From Bdellovibrionales bacterium (GTDB lineage Bacteria; Bdellovibrionota; Bdellovibrionia; Bdellovibrionales; UBA1609), in NCBI GenBank assembly GCA_013216195.1, contig JABSOQ010000004.1:1-32309 (forward strand): a DNA stretch of 32,309 nucleotides, given 5' to 3'. Shown one piece after another: positions 15,610-23,875 of this stretch. The position numbers were made by a program, and so were the translations under genes. Under the pieces are notes generated by a model that saw only the letters and a program-made list of their open reading frames with translations, made no database searches and was not told where the DNA came from. Each line of letters begins with the position of its first letter. Position 1 is the stretch's first letter.

Positions 15610-17043
15610 TCAGAGATTCTTAGAGTCGTCAGCCAGGGCTTTCACGTCGATAAAGTACTTTTTGATCTTTCGCAGAAGAGTGTTCTTTGGAATATTAGCC
15701 TGAGCCACAGTTTTATTGATGCGACCTTTGTTAGCTTTAAGAGCCTGAATGATAAACTCTTTTTCAGTTTCTTCTTTGAAGCGATCAAAATCGAGCGGGC
15801 CAGAGTAGTGAGTCGGAAAGTCAATCTCTACATCTTTGCCTTGAGCGTTCTTGATGTTCTCCGGAATACTGGCCGCTGTAATACTGTCGCTTTGTTCTAA
15901 AATGAAAGATCTTTCAATCACGTTTTCAAGCTCGCGAATGTTGCCTGGCCATCTGTAGTTCTTCAAAAGCTCAAGGGCTTCTGAAGAGATGCTGTTCAGG
16001 TTGCGGTTGTGTGTCTTGTTGAATTTCTTTATGAAGTGAACCGTCAAGCCCTGCATGTCTTCAATGCGTTCTCGTAAAGGCGGCATAAAGATCGGCATAA
16101 CATTGAGTCGGTAGAAAAGATCTTCTCGAAACAGCCCTTCTTCAATCATCTTTTCGAGGTTGCGGTTTGTAGCTGCCACGATGCGAGCGTTCGTTTTGAC
16201 TTCGCGGGTGCCCCCAACAGGAACAAAAGTTTTCTCTTGCAAGATTCGAAGTAACTTCACCTGCATGTCTGGTTTTAGCTCAGCAACCTCGTCTAAAAAG
16301 ATTGTTCCTTTAGAAGCCAATTGAAATTTGCCGATTTTTCTTTCGATAGCACCGGTAAAGGCACCTTTCTCGTGACCAAAAAGCTCGCTCTCCATAAGGC
16401 TCTCTGGTATTGCTCCGCAGTTGATTGCTACGAACTCACCATGTTTTCGAGACGAGTTCTCATGGATGGCATTGGCCACAAGTTCTTTACCAGTTCCATT
16501 TTCACCACGGATCAAGACCGTAGTGTCAACTTGAGAAAGGCGATGAATAAGGTCGTACACTTCGTTCATCTTCTGACTAGATCCGACAAATTCAGTTTCA
16601 ACATCTTCATCGAAGATAGGTGTTGATACGGCCAAGCTGTCGACGAGTTCTCTGGCCGCCATTGCCTTTTTGATCATCTCAGAAAGTTTGTCTGGTTGAA
16701 CAGGCTTTTCGACGTAATCGTAAGCTCCAAGCTTGATGGCTTTTACAGCGTCTTCAAGATTAGAATGAGCTGTCATAATCAGAACAAAGGTTTTAGAGCT
16801 ATGGGCTTTGATTTTCTCTAGTGCTTCGAGCCCATCCATTTCAGGCATACGAACATCCATCAGCACTAGGTCGAAGCCTTCACTTTGCACCATGTTTAGG
16901 GCTGATAAACCATTGTCAGCTTCTTGAATTTGAAAATCATATTCAGGCACCGATGAAGTGAGCACCGAAGCTACGGATTTGCGCAGTTCACTCTCGTCAT
17001 CGACAATCAATACCTTCAGCGATTCTTTTATAGAATTGCTCAC
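15610..17043 (-). CDS. NtrC-family sigma-54-dependent response regulator
   Basis: The 477-residue protein has three domains. The receiver (residues ~9-125) has the phospho-acceptor Asp63 in LVLMDVRMPEMDG and the Lys in VEKPV. The AAA+ sigma-54 interaction domain (~152-390) has Walker A GENGTGKE (180-187), GAFTGA (227-232), Walker B IFLDEVAEL and the arginine-finger region LFREDLFYRLNV. A Fis-type helix-turn-helix lies at the C-terminus (ALKANKGRINKTVAQANIPKNTLLRKIKKYF). All residues needed for sigma-54 activation are present. It overlaps the upstream kinase gene by four bases, so that kinase is its obvious partner. Its targets are not known; no convincing sigma-54 promoter was seen near it. 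Confidence 0.93.
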   Translation of the reverse strand: MSNSIKESLKVLIVDDESELRKSVASVLTSSVPEYDFQIQEADNGLSALNMVQSEGFDLVLMDVRMPEMDGLEALEKIKAHSSKTFVLIMTAHSNLEDAVKAIKLGAYDYVEKPVQPDKLSEMIKKAMAARELVDSLAVSTPIFDEDVETEFVGSSQKMNEVYDLIHRLSQVDTTVLIRGENGTGKELVANAIHENSSRKHGEFVAINCGAIPESLMESELFGHEKGAFTGAIERKIGKFQLASKGTIFLDEVAELKPDMQVKLLRILQEKTFVPVGGTREVKTNARIVAATNRNLEKMIEEGLFREDLFYRLNVMPIFMPPLRERIEDMQGLTVHFIKKFNKTHNRNLNSISSEALELLKNYRWPGNIRELENVIERSFILEQSDSITAASIPENIKNAQGKDVEIDFPTHYSGPLDFDRFKEETEKEFIIQALKANKGRINKTVAQANIPKNTLLRKIKKYFIDVKALADDSKNL

Positions 17044-18932
17044 AGACTTCCTCCTAGTGTGGCCTCTTTGGGCTGGGCGATACTCTCATCCATTACAGGC
17101 AAGGTAAACCCAATTTTTGCGCCTTGCCCGAGCTCACTTTCAACGAAGACTCGTCCCCCGTGTAGCTCAATGAAATACTTAACAAGATACAAGCCAATGC
17201 CTGAGCCTTTCTGTTTGGCCTCGTTTGCATTCACTCGGTAAAACTTACTAAAAATCTTCTTCTGGTCGTCACTGCTGACCCCAGGGCCATTGTCTTTCAC
17301 AGAGAAGATCACTTCATCATCAATTTCTTTACTTGAGACCGTTATCTCTCCACCCTCGGGTGTGTACTTGATGGCATTCTCTACGAGGTTGAGAATGACC
17401 TCTTGAATGAGAACGCTATCGAGCTCAACAGAGAACATGGGCTCTAGGTTGCTCTTCAAGTTCTGTGATTTGTCTTTAGCTAGCGGGCGAAGCTGCTCAA
17501 GAACCTTAAAGATGATTTCATTGATGTCTGCTGCATCTTTGCTGATTCTGAAATCTCGAGATTCGACCCTGCTTATTTTCAGAATTGATTGAATGTAGCG
17601 ATTCAGCTCCGTGTTTTCGCGGCGAAGGCTCTTCAGGCCTTCTGAAACTTCAGGGTCAAGCTCTTGCTGGGCCATAAGCCGGTCACAAATTGCCTGAATT
17701 TTGGCAATCGGCGTTTTGAGGTCGTGACTGATCAGAGAGACGAAGTTGTGCTTAAGCTGTTCAACTTCGAAATTGTACTTCTGCTCTTGCTGTAGGCGCC
17801 AGTTGATGTTGTCTTTTTGAGTCAGTTGGTACCCTAGAAACAGTATGTAGGTGAAGCTCATCATCGAAAGGGGTGCTAACAATGGCAGCCAGACATAAAA
17901 AGCATCAAAGATCCAGAGTGAGAGTGCTCCAATTCCTAAGCCAATCCAGATGAGAAGTACAAAAGCCACTGATTGCGGGTAAGAAAAGAGCAGCCACACA
18001 GTGAGAGAAAGCAAGATCAGCAGGTAAAGAATGAGCACGATCGTCGACGGATAATGAAACCACCTTCGGTTTAAGAAGTTGTCGACAATGTTCGCTGTGA
18101 CTTCAGAGCGAGTCATCACTCCAAGGGGGGTGTTGAGAAGGTGAGAGTCGAGGTCTTCTGAGCCAATAATCACGATCTTGTTTTTCAATTCATCGTCTGC
18201 CGCTCCAGACATCACGTCACGTAGGCTGTAAGAATTGAAAGTTCCTCTGCGGCCTCGATAGTTTATTGTCTTCCAGACTCCAGGCATCGGATAGAGGCTG
18301 TCTTCATAGAAGGTCCATGAGTCTGAGAATTGAGCTAGCCGAATTGCCAGATGGGGTACAGAAACATAGGGTTGAGCGAACCTGCGTACTGCTTTGTCGT
18401 TGTCGAAAGAAAAGTCGAGAACGCCGACGTTGCTACCATAATCGAGGGAGAGAGCCGGTAGCACAGGCTGCTTTTGAAGGTTAAGCCTCGAGCCCCACAC
18501 CACATTGGGCCGGTTCAAGGGCTTTTGAATGACATAGCGGCTGCGAGTCTTCTTGAAAAAGAAGGTCACTCCGATAGCTTTAGGTCCTGAAGATTGTATT
18601 TTTTCTAACAGCTGGCTGAGGTGTGGAGGGCTCCAATAGTACTGGTCTCCCACGGGAGTGAACTCTCCCAGGGCCTTCATGTTGCCCGGAGTAACACCAA
18701 TAAAGTCAGCCCACTCTGCCACGCCTAAATTCACAACCACGATGTCATCACCCACTTGCTGCTCGCCTCGTAGATGAAAGCGCCCGTCAAAGCTTTGAAA
18801 ATCCTCAAGAAATAAGATTCCGATACCTAGAAATAGGCAAAGGCCAGCCCTCAGCCACACGCCTTTTGTATCCCACAGGCGTCGGGCCAGTAAGAGTGTG
18901 TAATATCGCAATGTTCGCATTAACTTGGGCAT
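17040..18932 (-). CDS. CHASE2-domain sensor histidine kinase
   Basis: This is a 630-residue membrane sensor kinase. The layout is an N-terminal transmembrane helix (~28-43), a periplasmic CHASE2 domain (~45-290; typical start FDGRFHLRGEQQVGDDIVVV and the end segment DELKNKIVIIGSEDLDSHLLNTPLG), then three transmembrane helices (~297-370), a short coiled coil and the kinase core. H-box His ~403 lies in SLISHDLKTPIAKI; N-box is NLVENAIKYTP, G1 is DNGPGV and G2 is GSGIGLYLVKYF. I chose the ATG at 18932. A TTG at 18935 and an ATG at 18920 are alternatives, and none has a clear ribosome binding site. It lies divergent from ribF with a gap of about 77 bases. The ligand of CHASE2 domains is generally unknown. 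Confidence 0.9.
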   Translation of the reverse strand: MPKLMRTLRYYTLLLARRLWDTKGVWLRAGLCLFLGIGILFLEDFQSFDGRFHLRGEQQVGDDIVVVNLGVAEWADFIGVTPGNMKALGEFTPVGDQYYWSPPHLSQLLEKIQSSGPKAIGVTFFFKKTRSRYVIQKPLNRPNVVWGSRLNLQKQPVLPALSLDYGSNVGVLDFSFDNDKAVRRFAQPYVSVPHLAIRLAQFSDSWTFYEDSLYPMPGVWKTINYRGRRGTFNSYSLRDVMSGAADDELKNKIVIIGSEDLDSHLLNTPLGVMTRSEVTANIVDNFLNRRWFHYPSTIVLILYLLILLSLTVWLLFSYPQSVAFVLLIWIGLGIGALSLWIFDAFYVWLPLLAPLSMMSFTYILFLGYQLTQKDNINWRLQQEQKYNFEVEQLKHNFVSLISHDLKTPIAKIQAICDRLMAQQELDPEVSEGLKSLRRENTELNRYIQSILKISRVESRDFRISKDAADINEIIFKVLEQLRPLAKDKSQNLKSNLEPMFSVELDSVLIQEVILNLVENAIKYTPEGGEITVSSKEIDDEVIFSVKDNGPGVSSDDQKKIFSKFYRVNANEAKQKGSGIGLYLVKYFIELHGGRVFVESELGQGAKIGFTLPVMDESIAQPKEATLGGSL

Positions 18933-18974
18933 CAACGCTGTGTATCAAAAATGGCCTTTGTTTTCAACCTGAGC

Positions 18975-19003
18975 CTTACAAAAACCAGTCATCTTGGTAT
19001 TTT
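18975..19003 (+). promoter_or_regulatory. Candidate promoter giving a leaderless ribF mRNA
   Basis: CTTACA (18975-18980), a 17-base spacer and TATTTT (18998-19003) form a fair sigma-70 match. The expected transcript start about seven bases after the -10 box falls on the ribF ATG at 19010, and no Shine-Dalgarno sequence precedes that ATG. Confidence 0.3.
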
Positions 19004-19009
19004 AGCTCT

Positions 19010-19957
19010 ATGGAACTGATTCATGGGGTGGAAGCCCTAAAGACCCCTTTTCAGCAGTCGGCGGTATCAATCGGCAACTTTGATGGCCTTCACAAAGGCC
19101 ACCGCGTGCTTATCAAGCAGCTTCTTGATCGAAGTCAAAGTATCGGTGTGCCTTCGGTTGTCTTTACCTTTCACCCGCACCCGCTAACGGTTTTGGCCCC
19201 GGAGAGAGACTTAAGACGGCTGTTTCCTGTTGATGACTTAGTCGAGCAGCTCGAGCAAGAAGGGGTAGATGCTTTAGTTCTGCAGCCTTTTTCTCGACAG
19301 TTCTCAGAGGTCAGCCCCGAGGAGTACTTGCAGACCTACTTGGTCAAACCTCTCAATCCAAAAGCCATTGTAGTTGGGCACGATTTTGGTTTTGGAGCCA
19401 AGCGAGCTGGTAAAGTCTCAACTCTAGAAGACTTTTGTCATCAGCAGAGTATTGAGTTGAATGTGATTGCACCTGTTTCATTTACTGAGCAGACGGTTTC
19501 TAGTTCGCGAATTAGAAAAGAGATTGCAGAGGGGCATGTTGAAGAAGCCGCAGATCTCTTGGGTCGTGACTTTTATGTCAAGGGAGTCGTTGAGCATGGC
19601 GATGGGCGAGGGGCTAAAATTGGTTTTCCGACTGCTAACGTGAGGCTTTACTCTGAGACTTTGCCAAAGGCAGGAGTTTACATAACGTCGACTCTGGTAG
19701 ATGGAAAACTCGAACCTTCAGTTACGAACGTGGGGAAGAACCCGACATTTTTAGAGCACAAAACAAAGACTCCGATGCGAGTAGAGAGCCATCTACTGAA
19801 CTTTGAGAAGAGCATTTACGGCCATGAGGTTCGCGTTGTATTTCATGAGTTTCTTCGTGATGAGAAGAAATTTGGCTCTGTGGATGAGCTCGTAGCCCAA
19901 ATCGGCAAAGACGCTCAAAAAGCAAGAGACTATCATGCCAAGCAGGCTGGTGCTTGA
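19010..19957 (+). CDS. ribF: Bifunctional riboflavin kinase / FAD synthetase RibF
   Basis: RibF converts riboflavin to FMN and then FAD in the cytoplasm. The N-terminal FAD synthetase domain shows the nucleotidyltransferase motif SIGNFDGLHKGHRVLI (residues 20-35), TFHPHP, VVGHDFGFGAKRAG and SSSRIRKEIAEG. The C-terminal riboflavin kinase domain has GRGAKIGFPTANV (the FPTAN motif at ~207-210) and TNVGKNPTF. The 315-residue length is normal. I chose the ATG at 19010 because the conserved domain begins just after it; the frame is open further upstream but that part overlaps the divergent kinase gene. The stop overlaps the next start by one base (TGATG), indicating coupling. Confidence 0.95.
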   Translation: MELIHGVEALKTPFQQSAVSIGNFDGLHKGHRVLIKQLLDRSQSIGVPSVVFTFHPHPLTVLAPERDLRRLFPVDDLVEQLEQEGVDALVLQPFSRQFSEVSPEEYLQTYLVKPLNPKAIVVGHDFGFGAKRAGKVSTLEDFCHQQSIELNVIAPVSFTEQTVSSSRIRKEIAEGHVEEAADLLGRDFYVKGVVEHGDGRGAKIGFPTANVRLYSETLPKAGVYITSTLVDGKLEPSVTNVGKNPTFLEHKTKTPMRVESHLLNFEKSIYGHEVRVVFHEFLRDEKKFGSVDELVAQIGKDAQKARDYHAKQAGA

Positions 19958-20859
19958 TGCTGAATTGGGCAACTTTTCATTTTGGTGGAGACTTAAAGCG
20001 CTACGAATTGCTATCAAGTTTTTTGAATTCTCAAGGGATCGAAAACAAATGGACAGACATCGAAATTAGCCCTACCGAATTTCACGATAAGTTTGCAGAT
20101 GAGATGAAAGCCTTCGACCAAGTTCGGGTAGATTCTCCATTTCGGCACACGAGCTTTTTAGCGATGAAAAAGCACGAGGCTGAGATGTTAGTGCTTCGAT
20201 CGGGAGATACCTACTTCAAAGACAAGTTTGGTGTGTATTGGCTGCGCTCTGCCACTTACTACGGTATGGAGGCTATTCTTAATGGTCTCGATTCTCCAAT
20301 CGATGTAGAAGGTGCTGCTTTGATTGTTGGTGCCGGTGGGGGCGCTCGAGCGGCAATTTCAGCTTTGGTGAAAGCGGGGATGAAGACTTTCAATTTGACA
20401 AATGCCTACGATGATCAAGTCATTGATCTGATAGCCGAGCTGAAGAAAGTTTACTTTGGTATCGAGTTTAATTTCGTATCTCAGGGTCAGTTGGTGTTGC
20501 TACCCGGCTCAAATTCAGTTGTGGTGAACTCAACGCCTTACACTGCGACCAATGAGATTGTGAAAGAACTGGCTTATTTTAATTTTCTGAAGGCTCCAGG
20601 TATGATCTGGGAGCTCTCTCTTAGCCCGATTGAAACTGACCTTGTTATAGAATCTGGTCAAATCGGTGCAAGAGCTATCAAGGGACACGAGTTTGCAGCC
20701 TTGACTGATCGTAAATGGGTTGAGTGGGTTGCTCCAGACAAAGCTGGAGGTGTTGATTTTGAAAAGTACAAAACCTTGCTTTACGATACTTTTCAGAAAG
20801 ATCAGCCCACAGATTCAAAGACTGACAGTCCTGCGTCATCCAGCTCGAGCGAGATCTAG
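19957..20859 (+). CDS. Shikimate dehydrogenase-like protein lacking the catalytic Lys/Asp
   Basis: The 300-residue protein has the AroE two-domain layout: an N-terminal substrate-like domain and a C-terminal Rossmann domain with the NAD(P) motif ALIVGAGGGARAAISAL (~121-137), then a late VVVNSTPY resembling the AroE N.TP. segment. The catalytic Lys region (normally V(T)IP.K) reads VDSPFRH, putting Arg63 in the Lys place, and the NTD..G motif reads SATYYG (98-103), putting Thr100 in the place of the catalytic Asp. It is therefore unlikely to be an ordinary shikimate dehydrogenase; another redox activity or a non-enzymatic role is possible. ATG at 19957 overlaps the ribF stop. The tail is Ser/Asp-rich and looks disordered. 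Confidence 0.65.
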   Translation: MLNWATFHFGGDLKRYELLSSFLNSQGIENKWTDIEISPTEFHDKFADEMKAFDQVRVDSPFRHTSFLAMKKHEAEMLVLRSGDTYFKDKFGVYWLRSATYYGMEAILNGLDSPIDVEGAALIVGAGGGARAAISALVKAGMKTFNLTNAYDDQVIDLIAELKKVYFGIEFNFVSQGQLVLLPGSNSVVVNSTPYTATNEIVKELAYFNFLKAPGMIWELSLSPIETDLVIESGQIGARAIKGHEFAALTDRKWVEWVAPDKAGGVDFEKYKTLLYDTFQKDQPTDSKTDSPASSSSSEI

Positions 20860-21076
20860 GTTTCAATTAATTGGAGAGCTTTTTTTAGGGTTCCTGTCTA
20901 CACTTTGGTCAGACTTTGTGGTCCAAAATCAGGCACTTAAGCTCAACAATGGACGATCGTCCAGTTACAAAGTTTGTCACCTCAAGGTAATCTAACAAGG
21001 TGGGTATACATGTCCCTAAACAGGGAAGTAGTGCCCTGACAAGAATCACGAGCAAAGGATTTGCGAGGAAGGTCAT
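20860..21076 (+). promoter_or_regulatory. pilB upstream region with palindrome and hairpin-rich leader
   Basis: No gene lies in this gap. It holds the perfect 14-bp palindrome TGGACGATCGTCCA (20950-20963) and a CACCT/AGGTG stem (20978-20982 with 20998-21002). It also has two mutually exclusive hairpins: TCCCT/AGGGA (21013-21017 with 21022-21026) and CAGGG/CCCTG (21021-21025 with 21034-21038). A possible 9-codon reading frame (21010-21039) preceded by AAGGTGG overlaps them. I see no convincing -35/-10 pair. Confidence 0.45.
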
Positions 21077-22795
21077 ATGGCTGCAAAAAAAGGAATTGGT
21101 GAACTTCTTGTAAGAGAAAACCTCATTGAAATAGATCAGCTAGAAGAAGCAAGAAAAGATCAAAAACGAAATGGCGGTCGCCTAACGAGTGCCCTAGTCA
21201 GAATGGGTTACGTTAAGGACGCCGACTTGGTTGAGTTCTTGGGTGCGCAATACAATGTGCCGACAATTGATCTCAGACATTTTGAGATCGACCCTGAGGC
21301 GATCAAATTGGTCAGCAAACAAATCTGTGAAAAGCATTCGATCATTCCCGTTTCGAAAGCTGGTAAGAGTTTGGTTGTGGCCTTCTCTGATTTGACCAAT
21401 ATGATCTATGTCAAAGATGATCTGTCTTTGATTACCAGGTGTAAAATTGAAGTCGTTGTTGCTTCGGATGTTGCAATCGCCACTGCAATTGAGAAGTACT
21501 ACGACTCAGGCGCCAAATTCGACAATATCATGCACGAGATGGAAGACTCTGAAGAGGCTTTCGAAGTTGCACCGGGCTCACAAGCTGAAATCGTCGATAA
21601 CGAAACTGGCGCTGATGACGGGCCAATCATTAAGTTTGTGAACATGATGTTGGCGGAGGCAATTAAAACTAAAACTTCTGATATTCATGTTGAGCCTTAC
21701 GAGAAGCGTTTTCGAGTTCGTTTTCGAATTGATGGTCGGCTAGTAGAGAAGGTTCAGCCGCCCCCAGGCACGGCAAATGCCATTACCTCTCGATTGAAAA
21801 TTTTGAGCAAGATGGACATCAGTGAGCGGCGTAAGCCTCAAGATGGTCGACTCAAGGTTCGCTTGAAGAGCGGTAAAGAGGTCGACTTTCGGGTCAACTG
21901 CACCCCAGTCATGTTTGGTGAGAAGGTCGTACTTCGACTTTTGGACAAATCGAATCTTCAAGTTGACCTTACTAAGCTTGGTTTTGATGAGTCGCAGATG
22001 AAGATGTTTACTGAAGCCCTAAAGACTCCGCAAGGTATGATTTTGATCACGGGGCCGACTGGTTCAGGAAAGACCACTACGATCTACTCTGGGCTAGCAG
22101 AGTTGAACAACCCAGGCAAAAACGTATCGACTGCGGAAGATCCAGTAGAATTTAATTTAGATGGCATCAACCAGGTTCAAGTGAACCCTTTAATCGGCTT
22201 CACTTTTGCTGATGCCCTAAGGGCCTTTCTTCGTCAGGATCCAGAGGCCATTATGGTCGGGGAGATTCGAGACCTAGAAACAGCATCCGTAGCCTACAAA
22301 GCGGCTTCAACTGGTCACTTGGTTGTTTCAACATTGCACACAAACGATGCATCTGCGACTGTTGCTCGTTTAGTTGACATGGGTGTTGAGCCCTATGTCG
22401 TTGCAGAGGGTACCACTCTCATCATTGCACAGAGGTTGATTCGAAAAGTTTGCCCAACTTGTATCACTGACCATAAAGTTCCCGATGAGGTTTTACTTGA
22501 TATGGGCGTGGCAGAGGATAAACTACACGAATATACCAATATAAAAAGGGGCGAAGGGTGCAACGACTGCCAAGGAACGGGCACAAGAGGTCGAGTGGCA
22601 ATTTTTGAAGTGATGCCATTTAATGCCAAAGTGCGAGAGTCGATCATCAGAGGTGCGACGCCACTTGAGATGAAGAGAGCTGCGGTGTTTGAGGCGGGAA
22701 TGATTACTCTAAGACAGTCGGCTCTACTGAAGCTTCGAGATGGGCAAACGACTGCTGAAGAAGTTATGCACGGGTCTATTAAGGATGATCTATGA
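21077..22795 (+). CDS. pilB: Type IV pilus extension ATPase PilB
   Basis: PilB is the cytoplasmic hexameric motor that drives pilin polymerisation. An N-terminal GspE/PilB domain (~1-140) precedes the ATPase core. The core has Walker A GPTGSGKT (326-333), the Asp box STAEDPVEF (351-359), Walker B MVGEIRDLETA (393-403), the His box STLHTND and a zinc-binding tetracysteine (Cys459, Cys462, Cys495, Cys498), which is typical of PilB/GspE and absent from PilT. The length of 572 residues is normal. The ATG has GAGGAAGG upstream. It overlaps pilT by four bases and is the first gene of pilBTCSR; type II secretion GspE is less likely because of the pilT neighbour. Confidence 0.95.
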   Translation: MAAKKGIGELLVRENLIEIDQLEEARKDQKRNGGRLTSALVRMGYVKDADLVEFLGAQYNVPTIDLRHFEIDPEAIKLVSKQICEKHSIIPVSKAGKSLVVAFSDLTNMIYVKDDLSLITRCKIEVVVASDVAIATAIEKYYDSGAKFDNIMHEMEDSEEAFEVAPGSQAEIVDNETGADDGPIIKFVNMMLAEAIKTKTSDIHVEPYEKRFRVRFRIDGRLVEKVQPPPGTANAITSRLKILSKMDISERRKPQDGRLKVRLKSGKEVDFRVNCTPVMFGEKVVLRLLDKSNLQVDLTKLGFDESQMKMFTEALKTPQGMILITGPTGSGKTTTIYSGLAELNNPGKNVSTAEDPVEFNLDGINQVQVNPLIGFTFADALRAFLRQDPEAIMVGEIRDLETASVAYKAASTGHLVVSTLHTNDASATVARLVDMGVEPYVVAEGTTLIIAQRLIRKVCPTCITDHKVPDEVLLDMGVAEDKLHEYTNIKRGEGCNDCQGTGTRGRVAIFEVMPFNAKVRESIIRGATPLEMKRAAVFEAGMITLRQSALLKLRDGQTTAEEVMHGSIKDDL

Positions 22796-23859
22796 TATCT
22801 CTTCATCAACTTCTGAAGTCTGCGGTGAAGCAAGACGCTTCTGACTTGCACATAGTCTCAGGATCACCCCCTGTGTTAAGGGTCTCCGGGAGAATCGTGC
22901 GAGTAAAGGCTCCAGAGTTGACGGGAGAGCAAACGAAAGATCTCTGTTATTCGATTCTGACTGGTTCTCAGAAGAGTCGTTTTGAAGCCACGAAAGAATT
23001 AGATTTTAGTTTTGGTGTTAAGGGGCTATCGAGATTTAGAGCCAACCTTTTTATTCAAAAAGGTGACGTTTCAGGGGTTTTTAGAAGAATCCCGATGCGA
23101 GTGCCAACTGTTGAGAGTTTGATGCTGCCAGCAGCAATTGCCAATCTGGTAACCTTCCCGACGGGGCTGGTCTTAGTCACGGGACCAACAGGTTCTGGTA
23201 AGACCACCACGATTGCAGCGCTTATAGACAAGCTGAACAATGAGCGGCGTGGACATATCATCACTCTTGAAGATCCGATAGAATATGTACACAAGCACAA
23301 GAACTGTATCGTCAATCAGCGAGAAGTCGGCAGTGACACTGTTAACTACAAAACTGCACTCAAGCATGTTCTAAGACAAGATCCTGATATCTGTTTGATG
23401 GGTGAGTTACGAGATATCGAGACCATCGAAGCCGCTCTCACCATTGCTGAAACAGGGCATTTGGTTTTTGCGACTTTGCATACAAACTCGGCGATTCAAA
23501 CCATTAACCGTATTGTTTCTGTGTTTCCTGCCGATCAGCAAGACCGAATTCGAGCGCAGCTGGCCTTTACTTTGAATGCCATTGTTAGTCAGCGTCTCAT
23601 ACCGGGATTACGCGGAGGTTTGTGTCTCGGTTTGGAGCTATTGGCAATGAACTCGAACATTCGAAACTTAGTGAGAGATAACAAGTTGCACCAGATTTAT
23701 GGTATGATGCAGGTTGGGCAAGATCGAAGTCAGATGACTACGATGAACCAGTCTCTCACAAACTTGGTTATGAAGAGGCGGATTGATGTGCGGCAAGCTT
23801 TTTCTTTTAGTAGTGATCCTGAAGAGCTGGATAAGCTGCTAAAGAAAGCCGGAGTCTAA
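22792..23859 (+). CDS. pilT: Type IV pilus retraction ATPase PilT
   Basis: PilT powers pilus retraction and twitching. Walker A GPTGSGKT lies at 131-138, the Asp box ITLEDPIEYVH after it, Walker B CLMGELRDIETI, the His box TGHLVFATLHTNSA, and the PilT-specific C-terminal motif NIRNLVRDNKLHQIYGMMQVG. The tetracysteine seen in PilB is absent, as expected. The 355-residue length is typical. The start overlaps the pilB stop (ATGA), so both motors are translated from one message. Confidence 0.95.
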   Translation: MISLHQLLKSAVKQDASDLHIVSGSPPVLRVSGRIVRVKAPELTGEQTKDLCYSILTGSQKSRFEATKELDFSFGVKGLSRFRANLFIQKGDVSGVFRRIPMRVPTVESLMLPAAIANLVTFPTGLVLVTGPTGSGKTTTIAALIDKLNNERRGHIITLEDPIEYVHKHKNCIVNQREVGSDTVNYKTALKHVLRQDPDICLMGELRDIETIEAALTIAETGHLVFATLHTNSAIQTINRIVSVFPADQQDRIRAQLAFTLNAIVSQRLIPGLRGGLCLGLELLAMNSNIRNLVRDNKLHQIYGMMQVGQDRSQMTTMNQSLTNLVMKRRIDVRQAFSFSSDPEELDKLLKKAGV

Positions 23860-23875
23860 GAGAGGAATCGAATAG

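Noticed and set aside
20864-20873. CAATTAATTG palindrome after the AroE-like gene
   Set aside because: Short AT-rich palindromes occur often by chance, and there is no strong stem before the T run, so I did not call it a terminator.
20974-21076. GEMM (c-di-GMP) riboswitch before pilB
   Set aside because: The known consensus segments, such as the GNRA loop and the CCTCCGG-type region, are not present; only generic hairpins are seen.
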